The notes below the pieces were generated by a model. The model worked only from the letters and a program-made list of their open reading frames with translations. It did no database searches and was not told the origin of the DNA. Of a stretch of 64,000 nt of DNA, positions 45,189 to 54,914 are shown one piece after another. This DNA comes from Haliea sp. E1-2-M8. Lineage in GTDB: Bacteria; Pseudomonadota; Gammaproteobacteria; Pseudomonadales; Halieaceae. The DNA lies in NCBI RefSeq assembly GCF_030649675.1, contig NZ_JAUTDR010000006.1:147182-211181 (forward strand). Reading direction: 5' to 3'. Numbering within the stretch: the stretch's first letter is position 1; each line of letters starts with the position of its first letter. Position numbers and translations under genes: made by a program.

Positions 45189-48100
45189 ATGACCGACTTC
45201 GTACATCTAAGACTGCACACGGAATACTCTCTGGTCGATGGCCTGGTGCGGGTAAAACCGCTGGTCGAGCGGGTTGCGGCACTGGGCATGGCGGCGGTCG
45301 GTGTGACCGACCTTTGCAATTTCTACGCGCTGGTAAAGGTATACAAGGCTGCCTTCGCCGCCGGGATCAAGCCCATATTCGGGGTGGACCTGAAGGTGCT
45401 GGACGAGGACGACCCCGAGCGCGCCTACCCCCTGTGTCTGCTGGCCATGAACGACATCGGCTACCGCAACCTCACGGTCCTGATTTCCCGTGCCTATACC
45501 GAGGGTCAGCACCTGGGGGTTGCCCGGGTGCACAAGGCGTGGCTGGCCGAGCGCAGCGATGGCCTGATCGCCCTGTCCTGCGGTTCCGCCGGCGATGTTG
45601 GCCAGGCGCTGCTGGCCGAGCGTCCGGCTCTCGCCGAGGAGCGCGCCCGGCACTGGCTGTCCCTGTACCCGGGGCGCTTCTACCTGGAGCTGCACCGCAC
45701 CGGCCGCGAGGGAGACGAAACCCATTTGCACGCGGCGGTGGAGCTGGCGACCAGTCTGCAGTGTCCGGTGGTTGCAACCAACGATGTGCGCTTTCTCGAT
45801 GCCAGCGAGTTCGAGGCGCATGAAGCCCGGGTCTGCATCCGCGAGGGCCGGACCCTGGACGATCCGCGCCGGGCGCGCACCTACACCGAGCAGCAGTACC
45901 TGCGTACGCCTGAGGAAATGGCCGAGCTGTTCGCCGATATCCCCGAGGCGCTGGCCAACAGCGTCGAGATCGCCCGTCGCTGCAATCTGGTACTGGAACT
46001 GGGCAAGCCCTATCTGCCCGACTATCCGGTGCCCGCCGGGCTTACCATGGACGAATACTTTCGCCAGCTTTCCCACGAGGGCCTGGACCGGCGCCTGGCG
46101 AAGCTGTTCGATAGGGCGTCGCCGGAGTTTGCCGGGCAGCAGGCCGAGTACCGGGCGCGGCTCGATTTCGAGCTGGAGACCATTGTCCAGATGGGCTTCC
46201 CCGGTTACTTCCTGATCGTGATGGACTTCATTCGCTGGGCCAAGCAGCAGGAGATCCCGGTGGGGCCCGGGCGCGGTTCCGGCGCCGGTTCTCTGGTGGC
46301 CTATGCCCTGGAGATTACCGATCTCGATCCGCTGCAGTACGACCTGCTGTTCGAGCGCTTCCTGAACCCGGAGCGGGTGTCGATGCCCGACTTCGATGTC
46401 GACTTCTGCATGGACGGGCGCGACCGGGTTATCGACTATGTGGCGGAGACCTATGGTCGCGAGGCCGTGTCCCAGATCATTACCTTCGGCACCATGGCAG
46501 CGAAGGCGGTGGTGCGCGATGTGGCCCGGGTGCAGGGCAGGCCCTACAGCCTGGGCGACAAGCTGTCGAAGATGATTCCCTTCGAAGTGGGCATGACCCT
46601 GGCGAAGGCGCTGGAGCAGGAGGAGGTGCTGCGCACCTTCCTCGACGAAGACACCCAGGCCCTGGAAATCTGGGACATGGCCCTGCAGCTGGAGGGCATT
46701 ACCCGGGGTGTCGGCAAGCATGCCGGCGGCGTGGTGATTGCGCCCTCGAAGCTCACCGATTTCTCGCCCCTGTACTGCGACGAGACCGGCGCCAGCCTGG
46801 TCACCCAGTACGACAAGGGCGACGTCGAAGAGGCGGGTCTGGTCAAGTTCGACTTCCTCGGCCTGCGCACCCTGACCATCATCGACTGGGCGGTGCGCAT
46901 GATCAATGCAGTGCGCGGTGGCCAGGGTGAGGCAGCGCTGGATATCTCGCTGATTCCCCTGGATGATCAGCCTGTGTTCAAGCTGCTGCAGGCGGCGGAG
47001 ACGACCGCCGTGTTCCAGCTCGAATCCCGCGGCATGAAGGACCTGATCAAGCGCCTGCAGCCGGACTGTTTCGAGGACATCGTTGCCCTGGTAGCGCTGT
47101 TCCGCCCGGGGCCGCTGCAGTCGGGCATGGTCGACAACTTCATCAATCGCAAGCACGGGCGCGAGGCCATCTCGTTCCCGGATGCCCAGTACCAGCACCC
47201 GTTATTGCAACCGATCCTCGAGCCCACCTATGGCATCATCCTGTATCAGGAGCAGGTGATGCAGATTGCCCAGGAGCTGGCTGGCTACAGCCTCGGCGAG
47301 GCGGACCTGTTGCGCCGGGCCATGGGCAAGAAAAAGCCCGAAGAGATGGCCAAGCAGCGCGCGGTCTTTGAACAGGGCGCCAGCGACAAGGGCGTGGATG
47401 GCGATCTGGCGATCAAGATCTTCGACCTGGTGGAAAAGTTCGCCGGTTACGGTTTCAACAAATCGCACTCCGCCGCCTACGCCCTGGTGTCCTACCAGAC
47501 CGCCTGGCTGAAAACGCACTATCCCGCGCACTTCATGGCGGCGGTGATGAGTTCGGAACTGCAGAATACCGACAAGATCGTGGTGTTCGTGGAAGAGTGC
47601 CGGGCAATGAAGCTGGTGTTGCGCCTGCCCGATGTCAACGAAGGCCAGTACATGTTTACCGTGGATGCCGACGATGACGTCATCTACGGCCTGGGCGCGA
47701 TCAAGGGCCTGGGCGAAGGCCCGGTGGAAAACCTGTTGCGGGCCCGGGAGGAGGGCGGCCCGTTCCGGGACCTGTTTGATTTCTGCACCCGCACCGATCC
47801 GCGCAAGGTCAACCGCCGCGCGATCGAGGCGCTGATCCGCGCCGGTGCCTTCGACAGCCTCGGGGTGGAACGCTGGGTGCTGATGGCGGCGCTGGACGAT
47901 GCCCTGAAGACTGCGGAGCAGAGCGCCAGCAATCGGGACAGCGGCATGGCGGATCTGTTCGGCGAGGTCGTGCCGGGCCCGGTCAGTGCCGAAGGCGATG
48001 TCTATGCCGGGTTCCGCGCGGCGCGCCCGTGGAGCGGTCGCGAACGCCTGGGCGGGGAAAAGGACACGCTGGGGCTTTATGTCACCGGCCATCCCATCGA

Positions 48101-48677
48101 CGAGTACGAACAGGAGGTGCGCAAGTTCGCTCCCACCCGTATCGCCGACCTGCGGGCGGACAAGCAGGGCACACAGGTGCTGGCGGGGCTGGTAGTGGCC
48201 TCGCGGACCATGAAGACCCGGCGCGGCGACACCATGGCCATTCTCCAGCTCGATGATCGCAGCGCGCGTATCGAGGTCACGATCTACGCCGATACCTTCA
48301 ATGAAAAACGCGATATCCTGGCCAAGGACCAGATCGTGATTGTCGAGGGCAGCGTTGCTCACGACGATTACTCCGGCGGTCTGTCGGTCCGCGCCAAGGA
48401 AGTTCGCAGCCTGCTGGAGGCGCGACAGTCATTCGCCGCCGAACTCACCATAGAGGTCTGGCAGGACATGCTGGACGAAAAACTGGCCGAGCGCCTGGCC
48501 CAGACCCTGGAGGGCGCCGGTGGCGGCAGCTGCCCGGTGTCACTGCTCTACCGCCAGCCCCACAATCGCGCCCGGGTGCGGCTCGGTAAGCGCTGGTCCG
48601 TGGTGCCCAGCGACGATCTCCTGCAGCAGCTCAGGGATTGCGTCGGCAACGACCGCGTCGCCCTGCACTACGCCTGA
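45189..48677 (+). CDS. dnaE: DNA polymerase III alpha subunit
   Basis: The protein has 1162 residues (E. coli 1160). The PHP domain (FVHLRLHTEYSLVDG) begins at once, followed by the palm with catalytic acids in MPDFDVDFCMDGRD, the fingers, a tandem HhH and an OB domain (about 1000-1070) before the C-terminal tail. It is the replicative polymerase. In many relatives accA follows; here the strand continues after 124 bp with an unrelated SDR. Confidence 0.98.
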   Translation: MTDFVHLRLHTEYSLVDGLVRVKPLVERVAALGMAAVGVTDLCNFYALVKVYKAAFAAGIKPIFGVDLKVLDEDDPERAYPLCLLAMNDIGYRNLTVLISRAYTEGQHLGVARVHKAWLAERSDGLIALSCGSAGDVGQALLAERPALAEERARHWLSLYPGRFYLELHRTGREGDETHLHAAVELATSLQCPVVATNDVRFLDASEFEAHEARVCIREGRTLDDPRRARTYTEQQYLRTPEEMAELFADIPEALANSVEIARRCNLVLELGKPYLPDYPVPAGLTMDEYFRQLSHEGLDRRLAKLFDRASPEFAGQQAEYRARLDFELETIVQMGFPGYFLIVMDFIRWAKQQEIPVGPGRGSGAGSLVAYALEITDLDPLQYDLLFERFLNPERVSMPDFDVDFCMDGRDRVIDYVAETYGREAVSQIITFGTMAAKAVVRDVARVQGRPYSLGDKLSKMIPFEVGMTLAKALEQEEVLRTFLDEDTQALEIWDMALQLEGITRGVGKHAGGVVIAPSKLTDFSPLYCDETGASLVTQYDKGDVEEAGLVKFDFLGLRTLTIIDWAVRMINAVRGGQGEAALDISLIPLDDQPVFKLLQAAETTAVFQLESRGMKDLIKRLQPDCFEDIVALVALFRPGPLQSGMVDNFINRKHGREAISFPDAQYQHPLLQPILEPTYGIILYQEQVMQIAQELAGYSLGEADLLRRAMGKKKPEEMAKQRAVFEQGASDKGVDGDLAIKIFDLVEKFAGYGFNKSHSAAYALVSYQTAWLKTHYPAHFMAAVMSSELQNTDKIVVFVEECRAMKLVLRLPDVNEGQYMFTVDADDDVIYGLGAIKGLGEGPVENLLRAREEGGPFRDLFDFCTRTDPRKVNRRAIEALIRAGAFDSLGVERWVLMAALDDALKTAEQSASNRDSGMADLFGEVVPGPVSAEGDVYAGFRAARPWSGRERLGGEKDTLGLYVTGHPIDEYEQEVRKFAPTRIADLRADKQGTQVLAGLVVASRTMKTRRGDTMAILQLDDRSARIEVTIYADTFNEKRDILAKDQIVIVEGSVAHDDYSGGLSVRAKEVRSLLEARQSFAAELTIEVWQDMLDEKLAERLAQTLEGAGGGSCPVSLLYRQPHNRARVRLGKRWSVVPSDDLLQQLRDCVGNDRVALHYA

Positions 48678-48801
48678 TTCCCCCGGTTCGATCTGCTGCA
48701 CCAGTCCCCGCTACCTCGGTCCCTGCATTGCGCCCGGGTTCCCCAGCGCCCAGAATCGAGCTTCAGTATCTGCCAAACATAAGAACCGAGGAGTATCTGC
48801 C

Positions 48802-49593
48802 GTGCTGTTAAAAGACAAGATTGTGATCGTTTCCGGTATTGGCCCGGGCCTGGGCCAGGAGCTGTCAACCCTGGCTGCGCGCGAGGGAGCTGCGGGCGTG
48901 GTGCTGGCAGCCCGCACGCCGGCCAAGCTGGATGCCGCAGAGGCCGAGATCGAAACTCTCGGCCTCGGTACCCGTACTTTGAAGGTGGTGACGGATATCG
49001 CCGACAAGAGCCAGTGCGAGGCGCTTGCCAGCGCTACCATGGAAGCTTTTGGCCGCATTGACGTGCTGTTCAACAGCGCCTATGACCCCGGCAATTTCGA
49101 GCCGATCGCGGAAGCTGATCTGGACGGCTGGCGCCGCAGCATGGAGGTCAATTTCTTCGGCACCATGCAGCTGACCCAGGCCTGTATACCGCACCTGCGG
49201 TCCGGTGGCGGCGGCGCCATCGTCATGATCGCCACCATGGTGGAGCACAAGCCGCTGGCGACCCAGGGTGGTTACGGCGCCTCCAAGTCAGCGCTGCGCA
49301 ATGCCACCAAGCACCTGGCGCTGGAACTGGGGAAGGACAATATCCGGGTCAACAGCTGCCACATGGGCTGGATGTGGGGGCCGGCGGTCGCGGGCTATTT
49401 TGACTGGCAGGCCCAGGCCAGCGGGCGGCCGAAGGAAGAGCTCATCGCCGAAGTCACCCGCAACATCCCCCTCGGCCACATTCCCGACGACGGTGACTGT
49501 GCCAAGGCCGCGGTGTTTCTGGCCTCGGATTACGCGCGCGTAGTGACCGGTGCCGGCCTGGATGTGAATGGCGGCGAGTACATGCCGGTTTAA
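48802..49593 (+). CDS. SDR family oxidoreductase
   Basis: The protein has 263 residues from GTG 48802, with GAGGAG 8 nt upstream. Motifs are SGIGPGLG in place of the usual TGxxxGxG, FNSAYDPG in place of NNAG, IVMIATM and YGASK (catalytic). The C-terminus VNGGEYMPV is usual for the family. It heads an SDR-MFS-SDR operon (gaps of 13 and 14 bp). The substrate is unknown. Confidence 0.86.
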   Translation: MLLKDKIVIVSGIGPGLGQELSTLAAREGAAGVVLAARTPAKLDAAEAEIETLGLGTRTLKVVTDIADKSQCEALASATMEAFGRIDVLFNSAYDPGNFEPIAEADLDGWRRSMEVNFFGTMQLTQACIPHLRSGGGGAIVMIATMVEHKPLATQGGYGASKSALRNATKHLALELGKDNIRVNSCHMGWMWGPAVAGYFDWQAQASGRPKEELIAEVTRNIPLGHIPDDGDCAKAAVFLASDYARVVTGAGLDVNGGEYMPV

Positions 49594-49606
49594 CGGGAGT
49601 TCGCTG

Positions 49607-50818
49607 ATGTTCTACGGCTGGTTGCTGGTCGGTGTGGCGTTTCTGGTACTGATGGTCAGCAGCGGCTCCATCATGTACTCCTACAGCGTGGTCGCGGTAC
49701 CCCTGGGTGCGGCTTTCGAGGCCAGCCGCATGACCATGATGCTGGGCATCACCGGCATGACCCTGGCCGGCGGCCTGCTGTCGCCGTTCATGGGCAGCCT
49801 GATCGACCGCGGTTCACTGCGGCTGATGATGTTTCTGGGCGCCGCGGGTCTGGCCCTGGGCTATATCCTGCTGTCCTTTACCACCGCCAGCTGGCAGGTG
49901 CCGATCATCTATGCGGCGCTGATGATGCTGGGTCTCAATTTGCTGGGTCCACTGACCACCTCAACCCTGCTGGCGCGCTGGTTCAGCCGGCGTCGCGGTA
50001 TGGCCCTGGGCATAGCTGCGGTCGGTACCTCCGTCGGCGGTTTTTTGTTTCCGCCGCTGGTGCAGTGGCTGATCGACAGTTTCGAATGGCGCAACGCCCT
50101 GCGTATTCTGGGTACCGGCACGCTGCTGCTGACCCTGCCCGCGATCTGGCTGGTGGCCAACCGGCCCGCCGACCGGGGCCTGCATCCGGATGGCGATGCA
50201 CCCCCGGCCAGCAGCGGCCCGCTGCCGCCACCCCTGTCCACGGCTGCGCTGCTGCGGGAGCGTAATTTCTGGCTGGTGGCAGTCGCCATCAGCCTGCTGT
50301 TCGGGGTCTATTCCGCGCTGCTCGCGAACCTGGTGCCCTTTGCCCTGGATGCCGGCGCCACGGCGGAACGTGCCGCGTTCCTGATTTCCTCGATGGCGCT
50401 GGCCGGCATCGTCGGCAAGCTGGGTTTCGGGGCCATTGCCGACCGCGTCGACCTGCGCGCGGGGCTCGCCGCGGCCATGGCGTTGGTGATTGTGGGAGTC
50501 GTATTCTACGTCGTCGGGGGTAGCTACAGCATGTTGCTGCTGGGCAGTATCAGTCTCGGCCTCGCCGCCGGCGGCATGTTGCCGGTCTGGGGCGCGCTGC
50601 TGGCGGTGCTGTTCGGCGCCGTCAACTACGGCCGGGTCATGGGCATGATGAATCCGGTGATCATGCCCATGACCCTGCTCGGGCCACCCCTGGCGGGACT
50701 CGTGCACGATACCACCGGCAGCTATACCGGCGCGTTCCTCGGCTTCGTGGTTGCGCTGCTGGTCGGCCTGGTGCTGTTGCCGATGATTCGCATGCCGGCG
50801 GCCGCGAAACCCGTTTGA
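49607..50818 (+). CDS. MFS transporter
   Basis: The protein has 403 residues from ATG 49607 with GGGAG upstream. About 12 membrane helices are visible, with MGSLIDRGSLRLMM (loop 2-3 motif) and ARWFSRRRGMALGIA between helices 4 and 5, typical of the oxalate/formate and monocarboxylate-like MFS group. It probably imports the substrate handled by the flanking SDRs. The N-terminus MFYGWLLVGVAFLVLM is characteristic. Confidence 0.87.
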   Translation: MFYGWLLVGVAFLVLMVSSGSIMYSYSVVAVPLGAAFEASRMTMMLGITGMTLAGGLLSPFMGSLIDRGSLRLMMFLGAAGLALGYILLSFTTASWQVPIIYAALMMLGLNLLGPLTTSTLLARWFSRRRGMALGIAAVGTSVGGFLFPPLVQWLIDSFEWRNALRILGTGTLLLTLPAIWLVANRPADRGLHPDGDAPPASSGPLPPPLSTAALLRERNFWLVAVAISLLFGVYSALLANLVPFALDAGATAERAAFLISSMALAGIVGKLGFGAIADRVDLRAGLAAAMALVIVGVVFYVVGGSYSMLLLGSISLGLAAGGMLPVWGALLAVLFGAVNYGRVMGMMNPVIMPMTLLGPPLAGLVHDTTGSYTGAFLGFVVALLVGLVLLPMIRMPAAAKPV

Positions 50819-50832
50819 ACAGGAGCTGAACC

Positions 50833-51606
50833 ATGCACCAAGCTGAGATCGTGATTATCACCGGCGCCGGTGGCGGTATTGGCGAGGGTGTCGCCCGCAG
50901 TTTTGCCCGCGCCGGCTGGACCGTGGTGGTGGCCGAAATCGATCGTGAGCGCGGCCAGGCGGTCGCCGACTCGCTGGCCTCACTCGGCGGCCAGGGGCTC
51001 TTTATCGAGACCGACGTCGGCGATCTGGCCAGCGTGCGCGCCATGGTCGACCGGACCTTGAGCGAATTCGGCCGGGTGGATGTTCTGGTCAACAATGCCT
51101 ATCCCACCGGCAGCGGTGCTACCAGCGTTAGTAGCATAAGCGATGAGCGGCTCGCCGGTTCATTGACCGCGGGCTTCCACGCGGTGCTGGCCGCCATGCA
51201 GGCGGTATACCCGACCATGGCAGCCCAGCGCTGCGGCCGCATCATCAACATGTGCTCGCTGAACGGGGTCAACGCCCACGCCGGCACGGTGGACTACAAC
51301 TGCGCCAAGGAAGCGGTGCGTACGCTGACCCGCACAGCGGCGGTGGAATGGGGCAGGGACGGCATTACCTGCAACGCGATCTGCCCGGGGGCGGCGACGC
51401 CGGCATTCAAGGCGCGGATGGCCGAAATGCCGGAAATGATGGCCGGGATCCAGAAGATGATCCCCATGGGCTACAGCGGCGACCCGGAAGAGGATATTGC
51501 CCCGGTGGTGTTGTTCCTCGCCAGCGAGGGCTCGCGCTACATGACCGGCAACACCCTCTACGTCGATGGCGGTGGACACATCAACGGCGTGCCCTGGAAG
51601 CCCTGA
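50833..51606 (+). CDS. SDR family oxidoreductase
   Basis: The protein has 257 residues. Motifs are TGAGGGIGEG, VNNAYPTGS, RIINMCSLNG and YNCAK (catalytic Tyr and Lys), with the typical DGGGHINGVPW end. It is third in the SDR-MFS-SDR run and is probably co-transcribed. It converges with the next gene over 21 bp. Confidence 0.88.
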   Translation: MHQAEIVIITGAGGGIGEGVARSFARAGWTVVVAEIDRERGQAVADSLASLGGQGLFIETDVGDLASVRAMVDRTLSEFGRVDVLVNNAYPTGSGATSVSSISDERLAGSLTAGFHAVLAAMQAVYPTMAAQRCGRIINMCSLNGVNAHAGTVDYNCAKEAVRTLTRTAAVEWGRDGITCNAICPGAATPAFKARMAEMPEMMAGIQKMIPMGYSGDPEEDIAPVVLFLASEGSRYMTGNTLYVDGGGHINGVPWKP

Positions 51607-51627
51607 GCTCGCCTGTCACGCTTAGCG

Positions 51628-52458
51628 TTAGTGTTCGGCGAACAGCTTGCGGTGCAGCTGCGGCGCGCGGATCACGCCCTTGTCGTGCCAGGCCAGGGCA
51701 TCCTCTGATTCCGCCAGCCACACCACAACCTCGGCGATGGCCTCAGGTTCAGTGGGTTGGTAGAGGGTGGGGATGTCGACGCCGTAACCGTTGGCCTTCA
51801 TGACCTCAGTCAGCACGAACCCCGGTTCCACGCTGAAGAAGCGTACGCCGCTGTCGGCGTGCTCCACCCGCAGGCTCGGTACCATGCGGATCAGCGCGGC
51901 CTTGGAGGAGGGGTAGACGAAACTCCAGCCGCCCTGGTCCGCGGGCGCGGGCGGGTCCGCGAGAGCGGAACCGGAGGCCATGTTGATGACGCTGCCCTCG
52001 CCCCGCGCCAGCATGCCCGGCAGCAGCTTCTGCACCAGTGCCAGCGGCGTCAGCACATTGCCGCGGTACACGTTCTCCGCCTGCTCCAGAGTGACCTCCA
52101 GCACCCGCTGCAGGTTGCCGGGGCCCTGGTAGCAGGCATTGTTGAACAGCAGGTCCACCCGGCCAAAGTGCTCCAGAGCCTGGTCGGCCGCCGCGAGCAC
52201 GCTTGCGGTGTCGAGGATATCGGAGCGCAGCAACAGGGTATCCGCCCCGTGCTCCCGGGCGGCCGCGGCGGTGGCTTCCAGGCTGCCGGGCAGGGCGCTG
52301 GCCTGTGACTCCCAGCTGCCGTGCTCGTGTTGTTCGCCCTCACGCAGGGTTCGCGCCGTCAAGGCCAGGTCGTAGCCGGCGCGGGCCAGCGCGACGGCGG
52401 TGATCGCCCCGATACCGCGGCTGGCGCCGGTGAGGAAGGCGACTTTGCGCTGGGTCAT
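51628..52458 (-). CDS. SDR family oxidoreductase
   Basis: The protein has 276 residues from ATG 52458, preceded by GGAG. Motifs are TGASRGIG (10-17), NNACYQGPG, VINMASGSA and YPSSK (catalytic). It has an insert between beta2 and alpha3 (EHEHGSWESQ...) longer than in classical SDRs. It is divergent from the luciferase-like gene at 52597 with 138 bp between the starts. Confidence 0.87.
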   Translation of the reverse strand: MTQRKVAFLTGASRGIGAITAVALARAGYDLALTARTLREGEQHEHGSWESQASALPGSLEATAAAAREHGADTLLLRSDILDTASVLAAADQALEHFGRVDLLFNNACYQGPGNLQRVLEVTLEQAENVYRGNVLTPLALVQKLLPGMLARGEGSVINMASGSALADPPAPADQGGWSFVYPSSKAALIRMVPSLRVEHADSGVRFFSVEPGFVLTEVMKANGYGVDIPTLYQPTEPEAIAEVVVWLAESEDALAWHDKGVIRAPQLHRKLFAEH

Positions 52459-52596
52459 GATTGTACTCCGGTCAGGATGAAGGGGTTTCGCGGCGGCGCG
52501 GTGGGTGAACCGGCTCAGTTTGGCGCTGAAGCTGCCGCAATACAGCAAGCGCAACTGGCGCTAAAGTTAGCGGTTTGAATTCATTGAGGTCAAGTC

Positions 52597-53619
52597 ATGT
52601 TCAGAGTTTATGCCACGACCCCCGAAACCATGGGCCCGGGTGCAATCGGCGCTCATGCAGCGCGGGCTGAAGCCATGGGCTTCGACGGCCTGCAGGTGCC
52701 GGATGCGGTCCACGACGGCTTGCTGCTGGCGGCCATGGCCCTGCACGCCACGCGCACCCTGGTGGTAGGTACCGCAGTGCTGGTGGCCTTCCCGCGCAGC
52801 CCGATGACGGTCGCCGTTGCCGCCTGGGACTTGCAGCAAATGTCCGCAGGCCGCTTTGAGCTGGGGCTGGGCACCCAGATCAAACAGAATATCGAGGAGC
52901 GTTACTCGGCGCGCTGGGTGGCGCCGGTAGCGCAACTGCGCGAGTACCTGCAATCCCTGCAGGCCATCTTCCACAGCTTCCAGAGCGGTGAGCCCCTGTG
53001 CTTTGAGGGGGAACACTATTGCTTCACCCGCCTGCAGCCCTTTTTCAATCCCGGCCCGATAGCACACCCGCACATCCCGCTACTCGGCGGGGCGGTAGGC
53101 CCCGCCATGACGCGTATGGTGGGGCGGGTGGCGGATGGCATAATTACCCATCCCACGAATACGCCCCCTGCCTACATCCGCGAGGTGTGCCTGCCCCGGC
53201 TGCAGGGCGGGCTGGAGCAGGGTGGCCGAGCGGCGGCTGATTTCCGCCTGATGCTGGGGCCGCTGATTGCGACGGGGCGCGACGAGCAGGCGGTGGCGGA
53301 GGCGTGGGAGCGGCAGCGCCGCCTGCTCGGGTTCCTCTATTCCACACCTGCCTATTGGCCCAGCCTGGAACTGTTCGGCTGGCAGGACAAAGGCCAGCAA
53401 CTGCTGGACCTGACCCGCGAGGGTCGCTGGCCGGACCTGGGCAACATCGTTACCGACACAATGCTGGAGCAGTTTGTACCTCGCGGCAGCTACGCCGAAA
53501 TTGCCGACGTGCTGCGTGCGCGCTACGCCGGCCTGGCCCACAGCATCACCTTTCCCATGCCCGAGGACCCCGCGGACGACACCCTGGCAGCGACCGCCAT
53601 CGCCCGCCTGCGCAGCTGA
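52597..53619 (+). CDS. LLM-class (luciferase-like) flavin oxidoreductase
   Basis: The protein has 340 residues with a TIM-barrel bacterial-luciferase fold: ARAEAMGFDGLQVPDAVHD, VGTAVLVAFPRSPM, SAGRFELGLGTQ and IPLLGGAVGPAMTRMVGRVADGIITHP. The group resembles the TIGR03617 F420-dependent family, but the cofactor could be FMN. The substrate is unknown. It stands next to the SDR/MFS set and upstream of a LuxR-type regulator. Confidence 0.84.
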   Translation: MFRVYATTPETMGPGAIGAHAARAEAMGFDGLQVPDAVHDGLLLAAMALHATRTLVVGTAVLVAFPRSPMTVAVAAWDLQQMSAGRFELGLGTQIKQNIEERYSARWVAPVAQLREYLQSLQAIFHSFQSGEPLCFEGEHYCFTRLQPFFNPGPIAHPHIPLLGGAVGPAMTRMVGRVADGIITHPTNTPPAYIREVCLPRLQGGLEQGGRAAADFRLMLGPLIATGRDEQAVAEAWERQRRLLGFLYSTPAYWPSLELFGWQDKGQQLLDLTREGRWPDLGNIVTDTMLEQFVPRGSYAEIADVLRARYAGLAHSITFPMPEDPADDTLAATAIARLRS

Positions 53620-53694
53620 CCCGGCCAGTCCCGGCGGGGCGTTTGACCGCCAACAGCAGAGGCAGGACAATCGCTGCTTTAAGGCAGGGTACCA

Positions 53695-54825
53695 ATGCGC
53701 GACTACCAGATCTCAGAGCCGATGAATGAGCTGTTGCTGGCCCTGTCCCGTGGGCCGGTCGCGGAACCGCCCTGGGAGGAGTTCCTGCGCCTGCTGGGCG
53801 AGGCTCTGGCGGCGGATTTCGTGACCCTGATCCTGCGCGCACCCAGGGAGGGCGATGCCGGCCTGGTGATCAACTCGGTGGTGCTGTCGCCGGCGGCCTA
53901 CTCGGCCTACAACGAAAGCTATTTTGCGCTGGACCCGTTTATCAACCTGCCGCCGGGCCAGGTATTCACGGTGGACGAGTTCATGGCTGCGGAGGACTAC
54001 TACAGCTCCGACTACTACCGGCAGTATGTGGAAACCACCGGGATTCGGCACCTGATGGGGGCGGATCTGGGTGATGCGCTGGGCAACAGCGCGCGGCTGC
54101 GTTTCGCCCGGGTAATCGGGCGCGAAAATTTTTCCACTGCGGAGCGCGCGCTGTGCCTGCGCCTGCTGCCCCACATCCAGCAGACGATCCGCCTGCAGGC
54201 GCGTATCGCCCGGGTGGAGAGCGAGCGTTCCCTGTTTGCGGCCGCGGTCGACCGCATGGCGCTGGCCGCGTTTATTCTCGATCAGCGCGCGCGTATCCGC
54301 CACAGCAATGAGGCCGCGGACAGGCTGCTGGCGGAGGGGCATTGGCTGACAGCGGAGGACGGTCAGCTGCGGCTGCTGAATCAGAGTGACCAGCGCGCGT
54401 TTCGCACCTGTCTGGATGATGTGATGCGGGCCCATCTCCGTGGCGAGCCGGGGTTGGTGAAGGCTCTGCGCCTGGGCTCTGGCGCTGCCGCCGGCGCCGG
54501 CATGTTGCTGCGCCCGCTGCCGCTGGTCGCGGCCCCGGACGGTAGCCGCAATCCGTCGGTGGCCATTTTTGTCTCGGATCCGCTGCACCCGCGTGAGGCG
54601 CCTGCCGATATCCTGATGACCCTGTTCAGCCTGACCCGGGCTGAAGCCAACCTCAGCCTGCTGCTGGCAGGAGGCGCAACGCTGGATGAGGCCTGCGAGC
54701 AGCTGCATATTTCCCGCAACACCGGCAAGTCCCATCTGAGCGCCGTTTTCGCCAAGACCGGCGTCACCCGCCAGACCCGTCTGGTACAGTTGATTCTTGG
54801 CAGCGTCGCCCCGATGGGCGACTGA
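53695..54825 (+). CDS. LuxR-family transcriptional regulator
   Basis: The protein has 376 residues. A GAF/PAS-like N-terminal region (about 1-300) precedes a LuxR helix-turn-helix: LTRAEANLSLLLAGGATLDEA then LHISRNTGKSHLSAVFAKTGVTRQTRLVQLI (residues about 305-370). No acyl-homoserine lactone motif is recognised. The final codons and the stop are built from the first copy of a 22-bp tandem repeat. It probably controls the neighbouring catabolic genes. Confidence 0.85.
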   Translation: MRDYQISEPMNELLLALSRGPVAEPPWEEFLRLLGEALAADFVTLILRAPREGDAGLVINSVVLSPAAYSAYNESYFALDPFINLPPGQVFTVDEFMAAEDYYSSDYYRQYVETTGIRHLMGADLGDALGNSARLRFARVIGRENFSTAERALCLRLLPHIQQTIRLQARIARVESERSLFAAAVDRMALAAFILDQRARIRHSNEAADRLLAEGHWLTAEDGQLRLLNQSDQRAFRTCLDDVMRAHLRGEPGLVKALRLGSGAAAGAGMLLRPLPLVAAPDGSRNPSVAIFVSDPLHPREAPADILMTLFSLTRAEANLSLLLAGGATLDEACEQLHISRNTGKSHLSAVFAKTGVTRQTRLVQLILGSVAPMGD

Positions 54826-54893
54826 TTGCGCCCATCGGCGCGACTGATTGCCCCGATGGGGGCGACTGATTGCCCCGATGGGGGCGACTGATT
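54808..54893 (+). repeat. 22-bp tandem repeat, four units, overlapping the end of the LuxR gene
   Basis: Units lie at 54808-54827 (20 bp), 54828-54849, 54850-54871 and 54872-54893. The last two are identical (GCCCCGATGGGGGCGACTGATT). Each unit carries a GCCCC...GGGGC-like dyad (inverted variant in unit 2). The LuxR stop codon is in unit 1, and every unit repeats the same stop-bearing ending GACTGATT. Confidence 0.9.
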
Positions 54894-54914
54894 TCCTGTT
54901 ACGGAGTGTGAACC

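Noticed and set aside
45207..47198. 663-residue minus-strand open frame
   Set aside because: Antisense to dnaE; composition is typical of shadow frames.
54808..54893. CRISPR array
   Set aside because: Units are directly adjacent with no spacers and no cas genes nearby.
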